NCBI GenBank assembly: GCA_002397315.1
Contig: DHAE01000007.1
Coordinates: forward strand, 458,875 to 522,874
Source of the DNA: Comamonadaceae bacterium UBA4962
GTDB lineage: Bacteria > Pseudomonadota > Gammaproteobacteria > Burkholderiales > Burkholderiaceae_C
Length of the DNA stretch: 64,000 nt
Direction of reading: 5' to 3'
Shown here piece by piece: positions 8,177-16,085 of this stretch. The translations under genes and the position numbers were made by a program. The notes under the pieces are model-generated. The model searched no databases. It saw nothing but the letters and a program-made list of their open reading frames with translations, and was not told where the DNA came from. Numbering within the stretch: the first letter of the stretch is position 1; each line of letters begins with the position of its first letter.

Positions 8177-8733
8177 TGCACCAGCATTTCCGTCCACAGA
8201 GCCAGATTGTGGCTTACCACGAGGCCGGCCATGCCGTCATGGCAATGGCGGTAGGATTTTCGGTGTCTGAAATATCTTGCATCGCGACAAATACTTCCAT
8301 GGGGCATACCATTTGGCATCTGCCATCGCAAATGACCCACGAGGCAACTATCGGCGCCGTCCTCGTTTTTGCCGCGGGTATGGCTGCCGATTATCTAAAT
8401 TGGGAAGGCAAGATAGAGAGGGATAAAGATGAGCATTCGCGCGGACACAATGGCGATCGACAGGATGCAGCAATTCATTTGTCGGAACTGGGGCAACATG
8501 ACGGTTTCGATGATTACGTTGGCATTGCTATAATCCATTTGAAAAAACCTGAAATTTGGGATTTCGTCGTTTATTTTGCACACATATTGGAAAAGATTGG
8601 CAAAATTAATGGCCACGACGTGTTACAGCGAGCGAAGGAGCAAGTACCTAAAATTTCCTCTACGGAACTGCTGCAATCCAAGGAGGTGGCTGATCTGCGT
8701 ATTCGTATCAGATCACGAGGGAACACGACATAG
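8176..8733 (+). CDS. Stand-alone FtsH-peptidase-like (M41-type) metalloprotease
   Basis: A 185-aa protein with YHEAGHAVMAMAVG at residues 14-27, the zinc-binding HEAGH signature of the FtsH peptidase domain (H15, E16, H19). Around 75 residues later GDRQDAAIHL (D97) aligns with the Asp third zinc ligand of FtsH (GASNDI...AT). There is no AAA+ ATPase domain and no membrane segment, so it is not FtsH itself but a free peptidase module. It is coupled to the 69-aa gene upstream and followed 5 bp later by a broken XRE-type regulator, an arrangement like regulator/protease or toxin-antitoxin modules on mobile elements. The substrate is unknown. Confidence 0.75.
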   Translation: MHQHFRPQSQIVAYHEAGHAVMAMAVGFSVSEISCIATNTSMGHTIWHLPSQMTHEATIGAVLVFAAGMAADYLNWEGKIERDKDEHSRGHNGDRQDAAIHLSELGQHDGFDDYVGIAIIHLKKPEIWDFVVYFAHILEKIGKINGHDVLQRAKEQVPKISSTELLQSKEVADLRIRIRSRGNTT

Positions 8734-8738
8734 GCAGG

Positions 8739-8899
8739 TTGGCAAGAGTAAAGCTGATCACGGGGGAAGAACTTGAAGCAATACGAAGAGCGCTAGGGCA
8801 AACGCAACAAATCATGGCAGATCGCCTGGCCTGCGACTACGTGGGCTGCAAGAGATAAGAGACTGGCGCAAGAGCAATTCCGCGCTACGTAGCACGTAG
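8739..8899 (+). pseudogene. Frameshifted XRE-type helix-turn-helix regulator
   Basis: From a TTG at 8739 the frame reads LARVKLITGEELEAIRRALG, then QTQQIMADRLACDYVG, a typical XRE/Cro helix-turn-helix start, but stops at TAA 8856-8858. A one-base shift near 8849 continues the expected family sequence (QEIRDWRKSN, matching the usual IRDWEKG end of the domain) to a TAG at 8897-8899. It is therefore either a gene inactivated by a one-base frameshift or a sequencing error. It begins 5 bp after the M41-like gene and probably belongs to that operon. Confidence 0.55.
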
Positions 8900-8902
8900 C
8901 GC
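8882..8902. repeat. 9-bp inverted repeat at the end of the cargo operon
   Basis: GCGCTACGT, loop AGC, then ACGTAGCGC, a perfect stem covering the last codons of the XRE remnant. There is no strong T-run, so it is a weak terminator at best. Confidence 0.5.
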
Positions 8903-8966
8903 CACCTTGCTCCTATTCATCCATCAAAAAAAATCGGTTTATAAAAAGAGCTGGAAGAGCTTTTGA

Positions 8967-9059
8967 TTCGTCGCACCGCCGTCCGTGCCGGTCGGCAAGA
9001 TCAAGAGCTTCGGCCGCTCCGACCCGAAGTACGAGGTCGGCCAAACTCTCCGAGCGACA
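8967..9059 (+). pseudogene. Short gene remnant (possible)
   Basis: A roughly 30-codon stretch with no obvious start reads VPVGKIKSFGRSDPKYEVG, a non-random pattern that resembles the N-terminal part of small ICE-borne proteins (possibly DUF5397-like). The similarity then fades. It is probably debris of a deleted gene between the XRE remnant and the next membrane protein. Confidence 0.25.
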
Positions 9060-9091
9060 CTTCATCTGCAACAACTAAGGGCATGCCAATC

Positions 9092-9550
9092 ATGATATCT
9101 ATCCACAGACTACTTCGCATCTACAACTCGGACCGCTTGCCTTTGCTGGCGGCTTTCTACGGCATTGCGTGGGTCGGCTTTCTGGTTCTTCTTTGGGGCT
9201 TCGTCCCGCCTAGCCAAACGGATGACGCGGCGATGGGAGAGCATTGGCTGGCTTACGTCGCCGTTCAATTGACGGTTTTTGGGACACTCTGTTTTGCGCT
9301 TCAAGTAGTTATGTTCCGTCTCGATGGTTATCTGAGCGAGCACGACATCCAGGCTCTGCCTGATACCTTGCGCGCCAGGGCATGCTCGCGCCTACAACGT
9401 CAAGCTAGCTCCCCGGTGAGTTGGTCCGAAGTTAGGCGTTGGGGTGATGTCGATCTGGCGGACGCCAACCGATCAGCGTTTGAAGCTGAGCAGCGGGCCG
9501 TAGCCAGGCGCCAACGCTCGTCCTGCGCCCACGAGAGGACCGAAGGATAG
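9092..9550 (+). CDS. Hypothetical membrane protein
   Basis: A 152-aa protein of unknown family. Two membrane helices are visible (LLAAFYGIAWVGFLVLLWGFV and WLAYVAVQLTVFGTLCFALQVVMF), followed by a soluble Arg/Gln-rich tail. The open frame extends further upstream and another ATG lies at 9083. I chose the ATG at 9092 because AAGGG ends 10 bases before it. It lies among cargo genes and debris in the ICE; no partner is evident. Confidence 0.5.
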   Translation: MISIHRLLRIYNSDRLPLLAAFYGIAWVGFLVLLWGFVPPSQTDDAAMGEHWLAYVAVQLTVFGTLCFALQVVMFRLDGYLSEHDIQALPDTLRARACSRLQRQASSPVSWSEVRRWGDVDLADANRSAFEAEQRAVARRQRSSCAHERTEG

Positions 9551-9585
9551 TGAGCGAATAGCTCTGGAGCGTTCTCGGGCTCGCT

Positions 9586-9729
9586 CTAATCGAACAGGTT
9601 GGGCATGGGGTCAATTTCAGTGGCTTGCAGGCATGCGTCACAGCACTTCGTGATAGCCTCGGTCGCACCCACAATCTTGAAAATTGTCGGCCTGGTGGGT
9701 GCGGCCTCACGCCTTCTGCCGTTGGCTGG
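9586..9729 (-). pseudogene. Small cysteine-bearing open frame or gene fragment
   Basis: On the minus strand an open stretch ends FKIVGATEAITKCCDACLQ and then ATEIDPMPNLFD before a TAG at 9586-9588. The composition looks protein-like (KCCDAC could bind metal), but there is no ATG; the only candidate start is an internal GTG. It is possibly the 3' end of a gene whose front was lost. Confidence 0.25.
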
Positions 9730-9765
9730 TTACACCGAGAATTCTCACCGAGGCCATGTAAATTT

Positions 9766-10158
9766 TTAGCGGTCCCTAAAATACCACGGAGCATATCCAA
9801 TGCCGAGGATTGCGAGTAGCCCGCCAGCCTTCACGTACCAACTCGCAAACCATCGCGGCTCGGCGCGATCCAGCATAAAACTAGGCACATTCGGCGTGGC
9901 CCAAACGTCGAGTGCAGGCCAGAAGACCATCCACAGACCGGCGAGCGCCAGCGGTAATGTTGCCCCGATTCCAAGGTCAAATTGCGTCCACACTATCCCG
10001 AAAACAACGCTCAGTATGAAGATTCCCACGATTATTCGCAGCCCTGTACCCATATCTAATCCTAAAAGCTGGGAAAACTTCCAGACTCCAATTGCAGCAA
10101 TGACTGCAAGAATGACAAAAATAGCAAAGTACATTTGCTCATCATTGTTGTGACGCAA
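9766..10158 (-). CDS. Hypothetical multi-pass membrane protein
   Basis: A 130-aa protein with four probable membrane helices (about residues 10-28, 37-58, 65-84 and 106-124) and a short loop (NVPSFMLDRAEPRWFASWYV). No family recognised. Codon use is less GC-biased than the chromosome's, consistent with ICE cargo. It is isolated and divergent from the plus-strand traI unit that starts about 150 bp away, so the space between holds both promoters. Confidence 0.6.
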   Translation of the reverse strand: MRHNNDEQMYFAIFVILAVIAAIGVWKFSQLLGLDMGTGLRIIVGIFILSVVFGIVWTQFDLGIGATLPLALAGLWMVFWPALDVWATPNVPSFMLDRAEPRWFASWYVKAGGLLAILGIGYAPWYFRDR

Positions 10159-10309
10159 TCTGAACTCCTATAAAACAATGTTATGCGATGTCAAAAGAAA
10201 TTGAGGGCATCCCCTAACATATTATCGTTTGGAATTCAAGCGAGAACCGTGCTTCGCATCTCTGCGGTTTACGGCTGACGCCCCCCTGCCTGCTCACTAT
10301 CGTCCACGC

Positions 10310-10864
10310 ATGGACGAGCCCGCACGCCACCCCTCGCTGTTTTCGCAACACCTGCCCGTGCGGCCTTCCGAGGATCTGCCGTACCTGGGACGCGACGTTA
10401 TGGATCGCGGCTGCGCCGTGTACGCCATTGTTGATGGGATGGCCCAGCTGGGCCTTGCCGACAAGGTTGCGGTACTGCTGCACTGGCTTGGACGCTTCGA
10501 GGGCTTGGAGAAGCACCTGGAGGAGGAACTCGATCCCACCCTGTGCGTGCGCCAGATCGTCCTCCAGCAGGCTGCAGACACACCGCTCGCTGCTCGGCAA
10601 GCGGCATCGTCACGGGACTCTTCCTGGCGCAATATCGTGGCCGCGATCCTGGAGCAACCTTTCGTTCACACTTGCAGCGACTGGAGTGGGCCGGACCTCC
10701 GGCCGCGAGTGGTGTGGGATCCGCTGGTTCAGCCGTTTCTTGAGTTCTTGGCCGAGGGCCGTGAAGGTGAAGACATGGCGACGTGGATGCCAGAGGACGG
10801 CAATCCCGATCGCGCCCGGCGCTCTTCCATCCAACTGCTGGCGCAGGGTCAAGGCACGCTGTGA
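10310..10864 (+). CDS. ICE hypothetical protein upstream of TraI
   Basis: A 184-aa soluble, acidic protein without a recognised domain. It contains LPYLGRDVMDRGCAVYAIVDGMAQLGL and a Glu-rich stretch (FEGLEKHLEEELDP). The ATG at 10310 is the first in frame; a TTG at 10229 would add 27 residues and neither has a clear ribosome-binding site. Its stop overlaps the GTG of traI (GTGA), so it is translationally coupled to the relaxase and may help in DNA processing. That role is inferred from position only. Confidence 0.62.
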   Translation: MDEPARHPSLFSQHLPVRPSEDLPYLGRDVMDRGCAVYAIVDGMAQLGLADKVAVLLHWLGRFEGLEKHLEEELDPTLCVRQIVLQQAADTPLAARQAASSRDSSWRNIVAAILEQPFVHTCSDWSGPDLRPRVVWDPLVQPFLEFLAEGREGEDMATWMPEDGNPDRARRSSIQLLAQGQGTL

Positions 10865-13440
10865 AATCCGTCGCAGCGCGACTTCTACGCCTCCTGCCAT
10901 GGAGTAGGGCGGTTGCCGAAACATCGGCCAATGCAGGGGCCGGGGCCGCGGTGACCTCTTCCGGCCCACCGCCAGCAGGCCATGGCAGTGCGGCGCCGAC
11001 CTTTCCGCTGGTGGCAGGCAGCCAACCGGGCTGGCTGCGAGTGCTCGACGCCGAGCAACTGCTTGCCACAGTGCAGGCGTCGCGGGCAATCCAGGAGATC
11101 TGGCGCAAGTCGAACCAATCGCGTGAGACATGGGAGCGGGATCTGCTGCCAGCCATTCATCGCTATGCCGAGTTCGTTCAGCTGATGCCCGCTTCTGAAG
11201 CCCATCACCACGCGCACGCTGGCGGCTTGCTGTCGCACACCATCGAGATGCTGCTGGCTGCGATGACCTGGCGCAATGCTCATCTGTTGCCGGGCGGAAG
11301 TGAGATCGAGGAGGTGGACTCCCAGCGCGACCAATGGACCTACGTAGTTTTCTTCGCCGCGCTGCTGCACGACATCGCGAAGCCCATGACGGATCTGCGC
11401 ATCCAATGGCGATGCGACGGCATGGCTGACTCCATCCGCTGGGCTGCAACGGGCGGTAGCCTGGTGCAGATCGCCGGGCGGCGCCCGGCCGCCGAGTACC
11501 TGGTGGACTTCGCTCCAAAAAGCCAGCGCGACTACAGCGCGCACGGTCGCCTCGCGCAACTACTCCTCCCACGCATCGCACCTGAATCCGCCCTGCAATT
11601 CCTCGCCTACACGCCGGCGTCCCTGGATGCTCTGGAGAAGTACCTGAGCGGCCAAGACAAGGACAGCCTCGTCGCACAGATCGTCAAGCGGGCCGACAAG
11701 CTCTCCACGCAGCGGGCCCTGCTGAGCGGCCACAAGGCGCGATTCTCGACCGCCAAGGCCGTTCCGCTGATCGATCTGCTGATGCAGGCCATGGCCTCGA
11801 TGATGCGTTCTGGATCCACGCTCCCGCTCAATCGCAGCGGCGCGGCGGGCTGGGTCTATGACGGCGCGATATGGTTCGTGGCCAAGCGACTGGCCGACTC
11901 GGTGCGCGAGTGGATCAAGACGCACGAACCGGACGAGGCTGTGCCTGGCGAGGCAAAGAACGACCGGCTGTTCGACACCTGGCAGGAGTACGGCGCCATC
12001 GAGCTCAACCCGGCGACGGGACAGGCGATCTGGTATGTGACGGTGCATGGCAACGCGGAGGAGGGCAGCGAGGCCTCGGAGCAGGGCGGCTACGTGCACG
12101 AGCTCGCGATGCTGCGGTTTCCGCTGGCCAAGCTTTTCCCCGATGCAGGCAAGTACCCTGCACCGATGCGCGGACATCTGCAGCTGCGCGAGAAGCGCAA
12201 GGCCGAGGCATCGGATGGGGGCCCACCAGGTAAGCCTGCTGCACCTGAACCGAAAGGCGCGCCGGCTGCGCCATCGCAGGGCCCGTCCGAAGCTGCCGGA
12301 GATCCAGCGAACCCGCCACTGCTGCAGCCTCCAGTCGCTGCAGCGTCGAAGACTGATGGGAGGTCCGCGAAGCTTGCCGCAGCAATGCGGGAGCCTACGT
12401 TCAACAAGCCCAAGCCAGCCAAACCTGCCACAACTGCGAGTCGGCCTGGTGAAGCTGATCCACCGCATGTGCCGCGGCCAGCTGCTCCGACACCTGGAGC
12501 AACGCCGTCGGCGGACGAGGCCAAATCGAGGGCGGGGAGGGCGCCAGCGCCTGCAGAGCCTGCAGCGACTGCGCGCGCACCCGAGGATGCGCCAGTTCGC
12601 GGGCCAGCAAGGCCGGCCGCCATTGAGCCCGACGAGGCTGCATACCTGGTCGACGCCTCGGATTTTCTCGACCCGATGGAATCCGCAGCAGCGCTGAAGC
12701 GTCAGAAGAACGCACGACCTGCATTTTCACCGTCAGCTCCGGTGCTGGGCACGACGACACGCCAATTGCGTAAGGATGGCGCAGGCATGCCCGAGCCTGA
12801 GCCAACGGCGCCGCCGGCGGCTGCGCCAGCGGCGTCGAAAGTGTCCGCTCCGAACGCGGTGGTTTCGAAAAACGCTTCGATGCCAAGGCGCGAGAGTGTG
12901 AGCGCCGAGTTCCGGCGCATGGCGGATGAACTGGAGGATCTCCCGGAGATCATGCCCCGCACCGCGCCCTCCACTCCATCGACGTCGCCTGCGGCGCCAG
13001 AGCCGGTGCTGTTGGCGCAGAAGCTTCCGAGCCTTGCACGGGAGAGCGACAAGCCCGCGGCGGAGCCCAGCGAGCTCGCAGTGTCCTTTCTGCGGTGGAT
13101 CCAGCAGAGCCTGGTGTCACGCGAGCTGAAGTACAACGAACCAGGCGCGGCGGTGCATTTCGTGGAGCAGGGCATGGCCCTCGTGTCGCCACTGATCTTC
13201 AGGATGTATGCGCGCGAGACGGTGAGCGAGGACCAGGCCCAGGAGCTTGGCACGCGCGTGCAGCGCGAGGTCATCAAGTGCGGCTGGCACATGCCGGGTC
13301 CCAACCGCACAAATATCGTGCGCTTCGCGATCCACAGCCGTGGCGGCGTGGCCGGGCATCTGTCCTGTGTCGTCTTGGTCGAGCCATCGCGCTGGGTGCA
13401 GCCGGTGCCGCCGAGCAACCCAGTTCTCAAGATTGTTTAA
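10861..13440 (+). CDS. traI: MobH-family conjugative relaxase TraI
   Basis: An 859-aa relaxase that nicks oriT and leads the strand into the recipient. The N-terminal TraI_2 domain has the MobH signature HHHAHAGGLLSHTIEM (about residues 114-130) followed by an HD motif in LLHDIAKPM (about 170), both diagnostic of the metal-dependent HD-type relaxases. A long Pro/Ala-rich linker (about 450-735) leads to a conserved C-terminal domain (about 738-859, with LKYNEPGAAVHFVEQGMAL). I chose the GTG at 10861 because it overlaps the upstream stop (GTGA). TIGR03760-type TraI is the relaxase expected with this TraD/TIGR03xxx secretion set. Confidence 0.93.
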   Translation: MKSVAARLLRLLPWSRAVAETSANAGAGAAVTSSGPPPAGHGSAAPTFPLVAGSQPGWLRVLDAEQLLATVQASRAIQEIWRKSNQSRETWERDLLPAIHRYAEFVQLMPASEAHHHAHAGGLLSHTIEMLLAAMTWRNAHLLPGGSEIEEVDSQRDQWTYVVFFAALLHDIAKPMTDLRIQWRCDGMADSIRWAATGGSLVQIAGRRPAAEYLVDFAPKSQRDYSAHGRLAQLLLPRIAPESALQFLAYTPASLDALEKYLSGQDKDSLVAQIVKRADKLSTQRALLSGHKARFSTAKAVPLIDLLMQAMASMMRSGSTLPLNRSGAAGWVYDGAIWFVAKRLADSVREWIKTHEPDEAVPGEAKNDRLFDTWQEYGAIELNPATGQAIWYVTVHGNAEEGSEASEQGGYVHELAMLRFPLAKLFPDAGKYPAPMRGHLQLREKRKAEASDGGPPGKPAAPEPKGAPAAPSQGPSEAAGDPANPPLLQPPVAAASKTDGRSAKLAAAMREPTFNKPKPAKPATTASRPGEADPPHVPRPAAPTPGATPSADEAKSRAGRAPAPAEPAATARAPEDAPVRGPARPAAIEPDEAAYLVDASDFLDPMESAAALKRQKNARPAFSPSAPVLGTTTRQLRKDGAGMPEPEPTAPPAAAPAASKVSAPNAVVSKNASMPRRESVSAEFRRMADELEDLPEIMPRTAPSTPSTSPAAPEPVLLAQKLPSLARESDKPAAEPSELAVSFLRWIQQSLVSRELKYNEPGAAVHFVEQGMALVSPLIFRMYARETVSEDQAQELGTRVQREVIKCGWHMPGPNRTNIVRFAIHSRGGVAGHLSCVVLVEPSRWVQPVPPSNPVLKIV

Positions 13441-13461
13441 CAGAAGGTCGAGGTACTGAAG

Positions 13462-13806
13462 GTGGAACCCAACGCATTGGCCGGAGAGCCGCAACCGGCC
13501 CTTCAACATGAGCACACCGCGTTATTGATGCGTCATCGGCGACGGGTCGGCTGTCGCGCACTTCCTCCCGACCGCGGATTTGCTTTCGGAACCGTGCTGC
13601 TTTTCGTGGCGCTTGCGTGCACTGGCCAGATCTTGGCCTACCTGTGGCAGCAGGAAATGCGCTCTATCCGAGAGGAACGTCGTTCGCAGGAATGCCGAGA
13701 GACTGCGGTAAGTCCCCCCGCTGCGACGCCTTCCGCGGCTTCTGATGACCCGGCGAACCACTGTTTCGGGACCATGTCTCCACACGAGGAGGTTGCCAGG
13801 AAATGA
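13462..13806 (+). CDS. Hypothetical single-pass membrane protein downstream of traI
   Basis: A 114-aa protein with a basic N-terminus, one membrane helix (FGTVLLFVALACTGQILAYLW, about residues 42-62) and a charged segment after it (QEMRSIREERRSQE). No family recognised. The start is a GTG at 13462 with GAGG eight bases upstream. It lies 21 bp after traI and overlaps the next gene by ATGA, so it belongs to the traI transcription unit. Confidence 0.55.
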   Translation: MEPNALAGEPQPALQHEHTALLMRHRRRVGCRALPPDRGFAFGTVLLFVALACTGQILAYLWQQEMRSIREERRSQECRETAVSPPAATPSAASDDPANHCFGTMSPHEEVARK

Positions 13807-14126
13807 GTGCAGCCGACGACGCCGGCCAGGCTGCGTTCGACGAGACTTCATGGACGCACCGGTGCGCGGAGCTTGCTGCCCGGGCTCGAGGCCGCAGTGG
13901 AGCCGTATGGGAGCTCTACGTGCGCAACCTCAGTGAAGTGATCGATGAAGTGCTGCCGACCGTCCCATCGGCTGCGCGCCGGCGAGCCGTCGAGGTAGCA
14001 CGAGAATTCGGCTACGAGCTGAGGGCCGACATCGACACGAAGCTGCAGCCTCCCTTCACCAGCGCAGATCTCCTGCCGTTTCGCTCCTGCGTGCTGGGTC
14101 GCGGATCGGATGACGAGAACGATTGA
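13803..14126 (+). CDS. Hypothetical 107-aa ICE protein
   Basis: A soluble protein, mostly helical, with DETSWTHRCAELAARARG, LYVRNLSEVIDEVL and ARRRAVEVAREFGYELRADIDTKLQPPF. No family recognised. It is the last gene of the ICE on this side: ATGA overlap with the preceding gene, then about 200 bp to the dif-like junction. No integrase gene follows. Confidence 0.58.
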   Translation: MSAADDAGQAAFDETSWTHRCAELAARARGRSGAVWELYVRNLSEVIDEVLPTVPSAARRRAVEVAREFGYELRADIDTKLQPPFTSADLLPFRSCVLGRGSDDEND

Positions 14127-14331
14127 CCGCAGGGGCGTTGCTTGCAGTTTTGTAGCGCGCGATCGCGGCGCTGGGCCAGCGTCGGCTCGACACGACAAGG
14201 CCTGGAGTTGACACTCCGCGCAAACGTACTTAGAGTCCGCAGCGTGCGTCAACGGAGTTCTGGGGATCGACCACACACCGTGTAAGCAGACGTTTCGAGG
14301 GCCGGCAACGGCCTTCTTCAAAACTTCCGCT

Positions 14332-14359
14332 ACTAGACACGATGTATATTATGTCAAAT
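14332..14359 (+). other. dif-like Xer recombination site (ICE attachment site)
   Basis: The central region plus XerD arm, TGTATATTATGTCAAAT (14343-14359), matches the classical E. coli dif half (TGTATATTATGTTAAAT) at 16 of 17 bases and fits the betaproteobacterial dif consensus, which varies at that base. The XerC arm (14332-14342, ACTAGACACGA) is strongly diverged. A site with one perfect and one degenerate arm exactly where the ICE genes end is what a hybrid attachment site looks like after XerCD-mediated insertion at dif, as known for the gonococcal genetic island and CTX-type phages. That this is the ICE boundary is inference. Confidence 0.7.
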
Positions 14360-14391
14360 AACATTCGTAGAGCTTGGCGGAGCGGCCAATG

Positions 14392-14418
14392 AAAAAAGAC
14401 CGGCACGTGAGATGCCGG
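14392..14418 (-). terminator. Intrinsic terminator of the minus-strand YqaE unit
   Basis: Read on the minus strand: CCGGCA, 7-nt loop, TGCCGG, then TC and six T. It lies 80 bp after the last open frame of the unit and next to the ICE junction. Confidence 0.75.
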
Positions 14419-14497
14419 CCTTCGGGCTTCCTCCGGCGCTCACCTGCCGACGGTGTCATAGCGGGTTCGGCGGCCCGCCTTGGAGGTCTTCAGCGCC

Positions 14498-14614
14498 TCA
14501 GCGCTTCCAGCTCCCCAGATGCAGCAGGTTCTGCGCGGCCTGGGCGGCCTGCGGGTCCTTCTTCTCCGCGGCCTGGTAGGCCTTCGATGGCAGGCTGGAA
14601 CGCAGCTTCGTCAT
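14498..14614 (-). CDS. Small hypothetical protein (38 aa)
   Basis: Reads MTKLRSSLPSKAYQAAEKKD, then PQAAQAAQNLLHLGSWKR. The frame is open up to the stop of the YqaE-like gene, so ten more residues are possible if a non-ATG start is used. There is no clear ribosome-binding site. The amphipathic Ala/Lys composition and the terminator downstream make translation plausible, but I do not recognise it. Confidence 0.35.
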   Translation of the reverse strand: MTKLRSSLPSKAYQAAEKKDPQAAQAAQNLLHLGSWKR

Positions 14615-14647
14615 GTTGGCGGCTGCCGCGTCGTCAACAGTCCGCCG

Positions 14648-14839
14648 TCAGCGGCGGCCCATGGCCTTCTCGATCTTCTGGTCCGTCTTGTACTGGCTCA
14701 GGGCGTACACCGCCCAGATGGTGGCAGGCAGCCAGCCGATCAGCGTGATCTGCAGGATCAGGCAGACGATGCCGGCGACCGGGCGCCCGATGGTGAAGAA
14801 AGTGAGCCAGGGGAGGATCAGGGCAATGAGCAGGCGCAT
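14648..14839 (-). CDS. YqaE/Pmp3-family small membrane protein
   Basis: A 63-aa protein with two membrane helices (LLIALILPWLTFFTIG and VAGIVCLILQITLIGWLPATIWAVYAL). The pattern of a proline in the first helix, a polar turn (GRP) and GWLPATIWAVYAL in the second is that of the Pmp3/YqaE/UPF0057 family of small stress-associated membrane proteins. The frame extends upstream, but the ATG at 14839 gives the family's usual length. It is chromosomal, not ICE. Confidence 0.82.
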   Translation of the reverse strand: MRLLIALILPWLTFFTIGRPVAGIVCLILQITLIGWLPATIWAVYALSQYKTDQKIEKAMGRR

Positions 14840-14958
14840 CGATCGATTTCCTTGTGCGTCGGGTTCAGGGAGCTCCACTGTAGCGGCGCATGCAGGGGGT
14901 GCACCGCCCTGCCCTTGTTTCCGTCCCGGGCTTGGGTCCGTTCGTCCGGCGACAGCCG

Positions 14959-15882
14959 TCAGCCGCCCCGACCCACCGGCCACTCCAGTTGCCGCCGGCT
15001 CTCGAACCGGCGCGCGCCTCCCGTGACCGGATCGGTGAACGCGATCGCGCGGGCCAGCAGTTGCAGCGGCCGGGAGAAGTCGCCTTCCGGCGGGTCGTTC
15101 ACTTCCGGATAGAAGGCATCGCCCCGCAGCGGCAGGCCCAGGGCATCCATGTGCACGCGCAGCTGGTGGCGCTTGCCCGTCACGGGCGACAGGCGGTAGC
15201 GGGCCCAGGCGCCTGCCGTCTCCAGCACGTCGATGCGCGTGAGGCTGTTGGGCTCGCCGGGCACTTCGTGCATGCGGAAGAATTGCGGGCTTTCCTCGAT
15301 GCGGCTGGCGCGTTCCAGCGGGAAGGACAGCTCCGGCCGCCAGGGTGCGACGGCTTCATAGGTCTTGTCCACCGCGCGGTCGCGGAACAGCGCCTGGTAG
15401 CGGCCGCGCGTGGCGCGCTGCACCGAAAACAGCACGAGGCCTGCCGTGTCACGGTCGATGCGGTGCACGGGCGACAGCTCTTCCAGGCCGAGTCGGCGCT
15501 TGAGCCGCACGAGCAGCGTGTGCTGCAGGTAGCGCCCCGTGGGCACGACGGGCAGGAAATGCGGCTTGTCGGCCACCACCAGGTGCGCGTCCCGGTAGAG
15601 CACCGATTCCTCGAAGGGAATGCAGGCCTCGTCGTCGATTTCCCGGTAGTAGTAGATGCGCAGGCCCCGCACGAAAGGCCGGTCGGGCGTGACGGGGCAT
15701 GCGTGTTCGTCCACCACTTCGCCGCGCTCCATGCGCGCCTGCCAGCCGGCGCGGTCCACCACCGGAAGCCGGCTGGCCAGGAAGTCGATGAGCAGGCCGC
15801 TCCCCTGGCTGGGCGTGACCACGCAACTGGGACTGACACCCGCGCGCACGGGCAGCACGCGGGGATCGTTGGAATTGTGCAT
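14959..15882 (-). CDS. RluA-family pseudouridine synthase
   Basis: A 307-aa enzyme that isomerises a uridine in rRNA or tRNA. It has an S4-like N-terminal region (GLLIDFLASRLPVVDRAGWQARMERGEVV, about residues 28-56) followed by the catalytic domain with HRIDRDTAGL, whose Asp is the catalytic nucleophile, and the conserved PVTGKRHQLRVH motif. The target base cannot be told from sequence. The frame is open further upstream, but the ATG at 15882 gives a normal N-terminus. It lies 75 bp upstream of no partner gene and appears monocistronic. Confidence 0.9.
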   Translation of the reverse strand: MHNSNDPRVLPVRAGVSPSCVVTPSQGSGLLIDFLASRLPVVDRAGWQARMERGEVVDEHACPVTPDRPFVRGLRIYYYREIDDEACIPFEESVLYRDAHLVVADKPHFLPVVPTGRYLQHTLLVRLKRRLGLEELSPVHRIDRDTAGLVLFSVQRATRGRYQALFRDRAVDKTYEAVAPWRPELSFPLERASRIEESPQFFRMHEVPGEPNSLTRIDVLETAGAWARYRLSPVTGKRHQLRVHMDALGLPLRGDAFYPEVNDPPEGDFSRPLQLLARAIAFTDPVTGGARRFESRRQLEWPVGRGG

Positions 15883-16085
15883 GGGCGCGCATTCTAGGAG
15901 CCGCGCCGGGAGAACCGATCCGGCCTTCCTCCGATAGCTCAACCGTGGGCTGGCGGGCTCGGCGCATGCCACGGTCGTGTTGTAGGACAAGAGCGCGTGC
16001 CGCATGCGCTGCCTGCCGTCGTGGCCGGCGCGCAAGCCGCACTAGCATGGCCGCAAACATGCCCGCCCTGACCACAGAACACCAA

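Larger units (their letters stand above)
14127..14497. other. ICE end / chromosome junction region
   Basis: About 370 bp without a convincing gene. The first 200 bp belong to the ICE end and show only weak GC-rich repeats, such as GGCC-ggcaac-GGCC near 14300. The dif-like junction lies at 14332-14359. A short spacer leads to a minus-strand terminator at 14392-14418 and the 3' end of a chromosomal transcription unit. No tRNA gene is present, so this end is not in the tRNA site usual for the class. Confidence 0.6.

Noticed and set aside
9432..9800. 122-codon minus-strand frame in the ICE cargo zone
   Set aside because: Low-complexity Arg/Pro/Ser composition overlapping a real membrane protein gene; no start signal.
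10861..13440. TraI as a general HD-domain phosphohydrolase
   Set aside because: The HHHAHAGGLLSHT signature before the HD motif and the C-terminal domain are specific for MobH relaxases.
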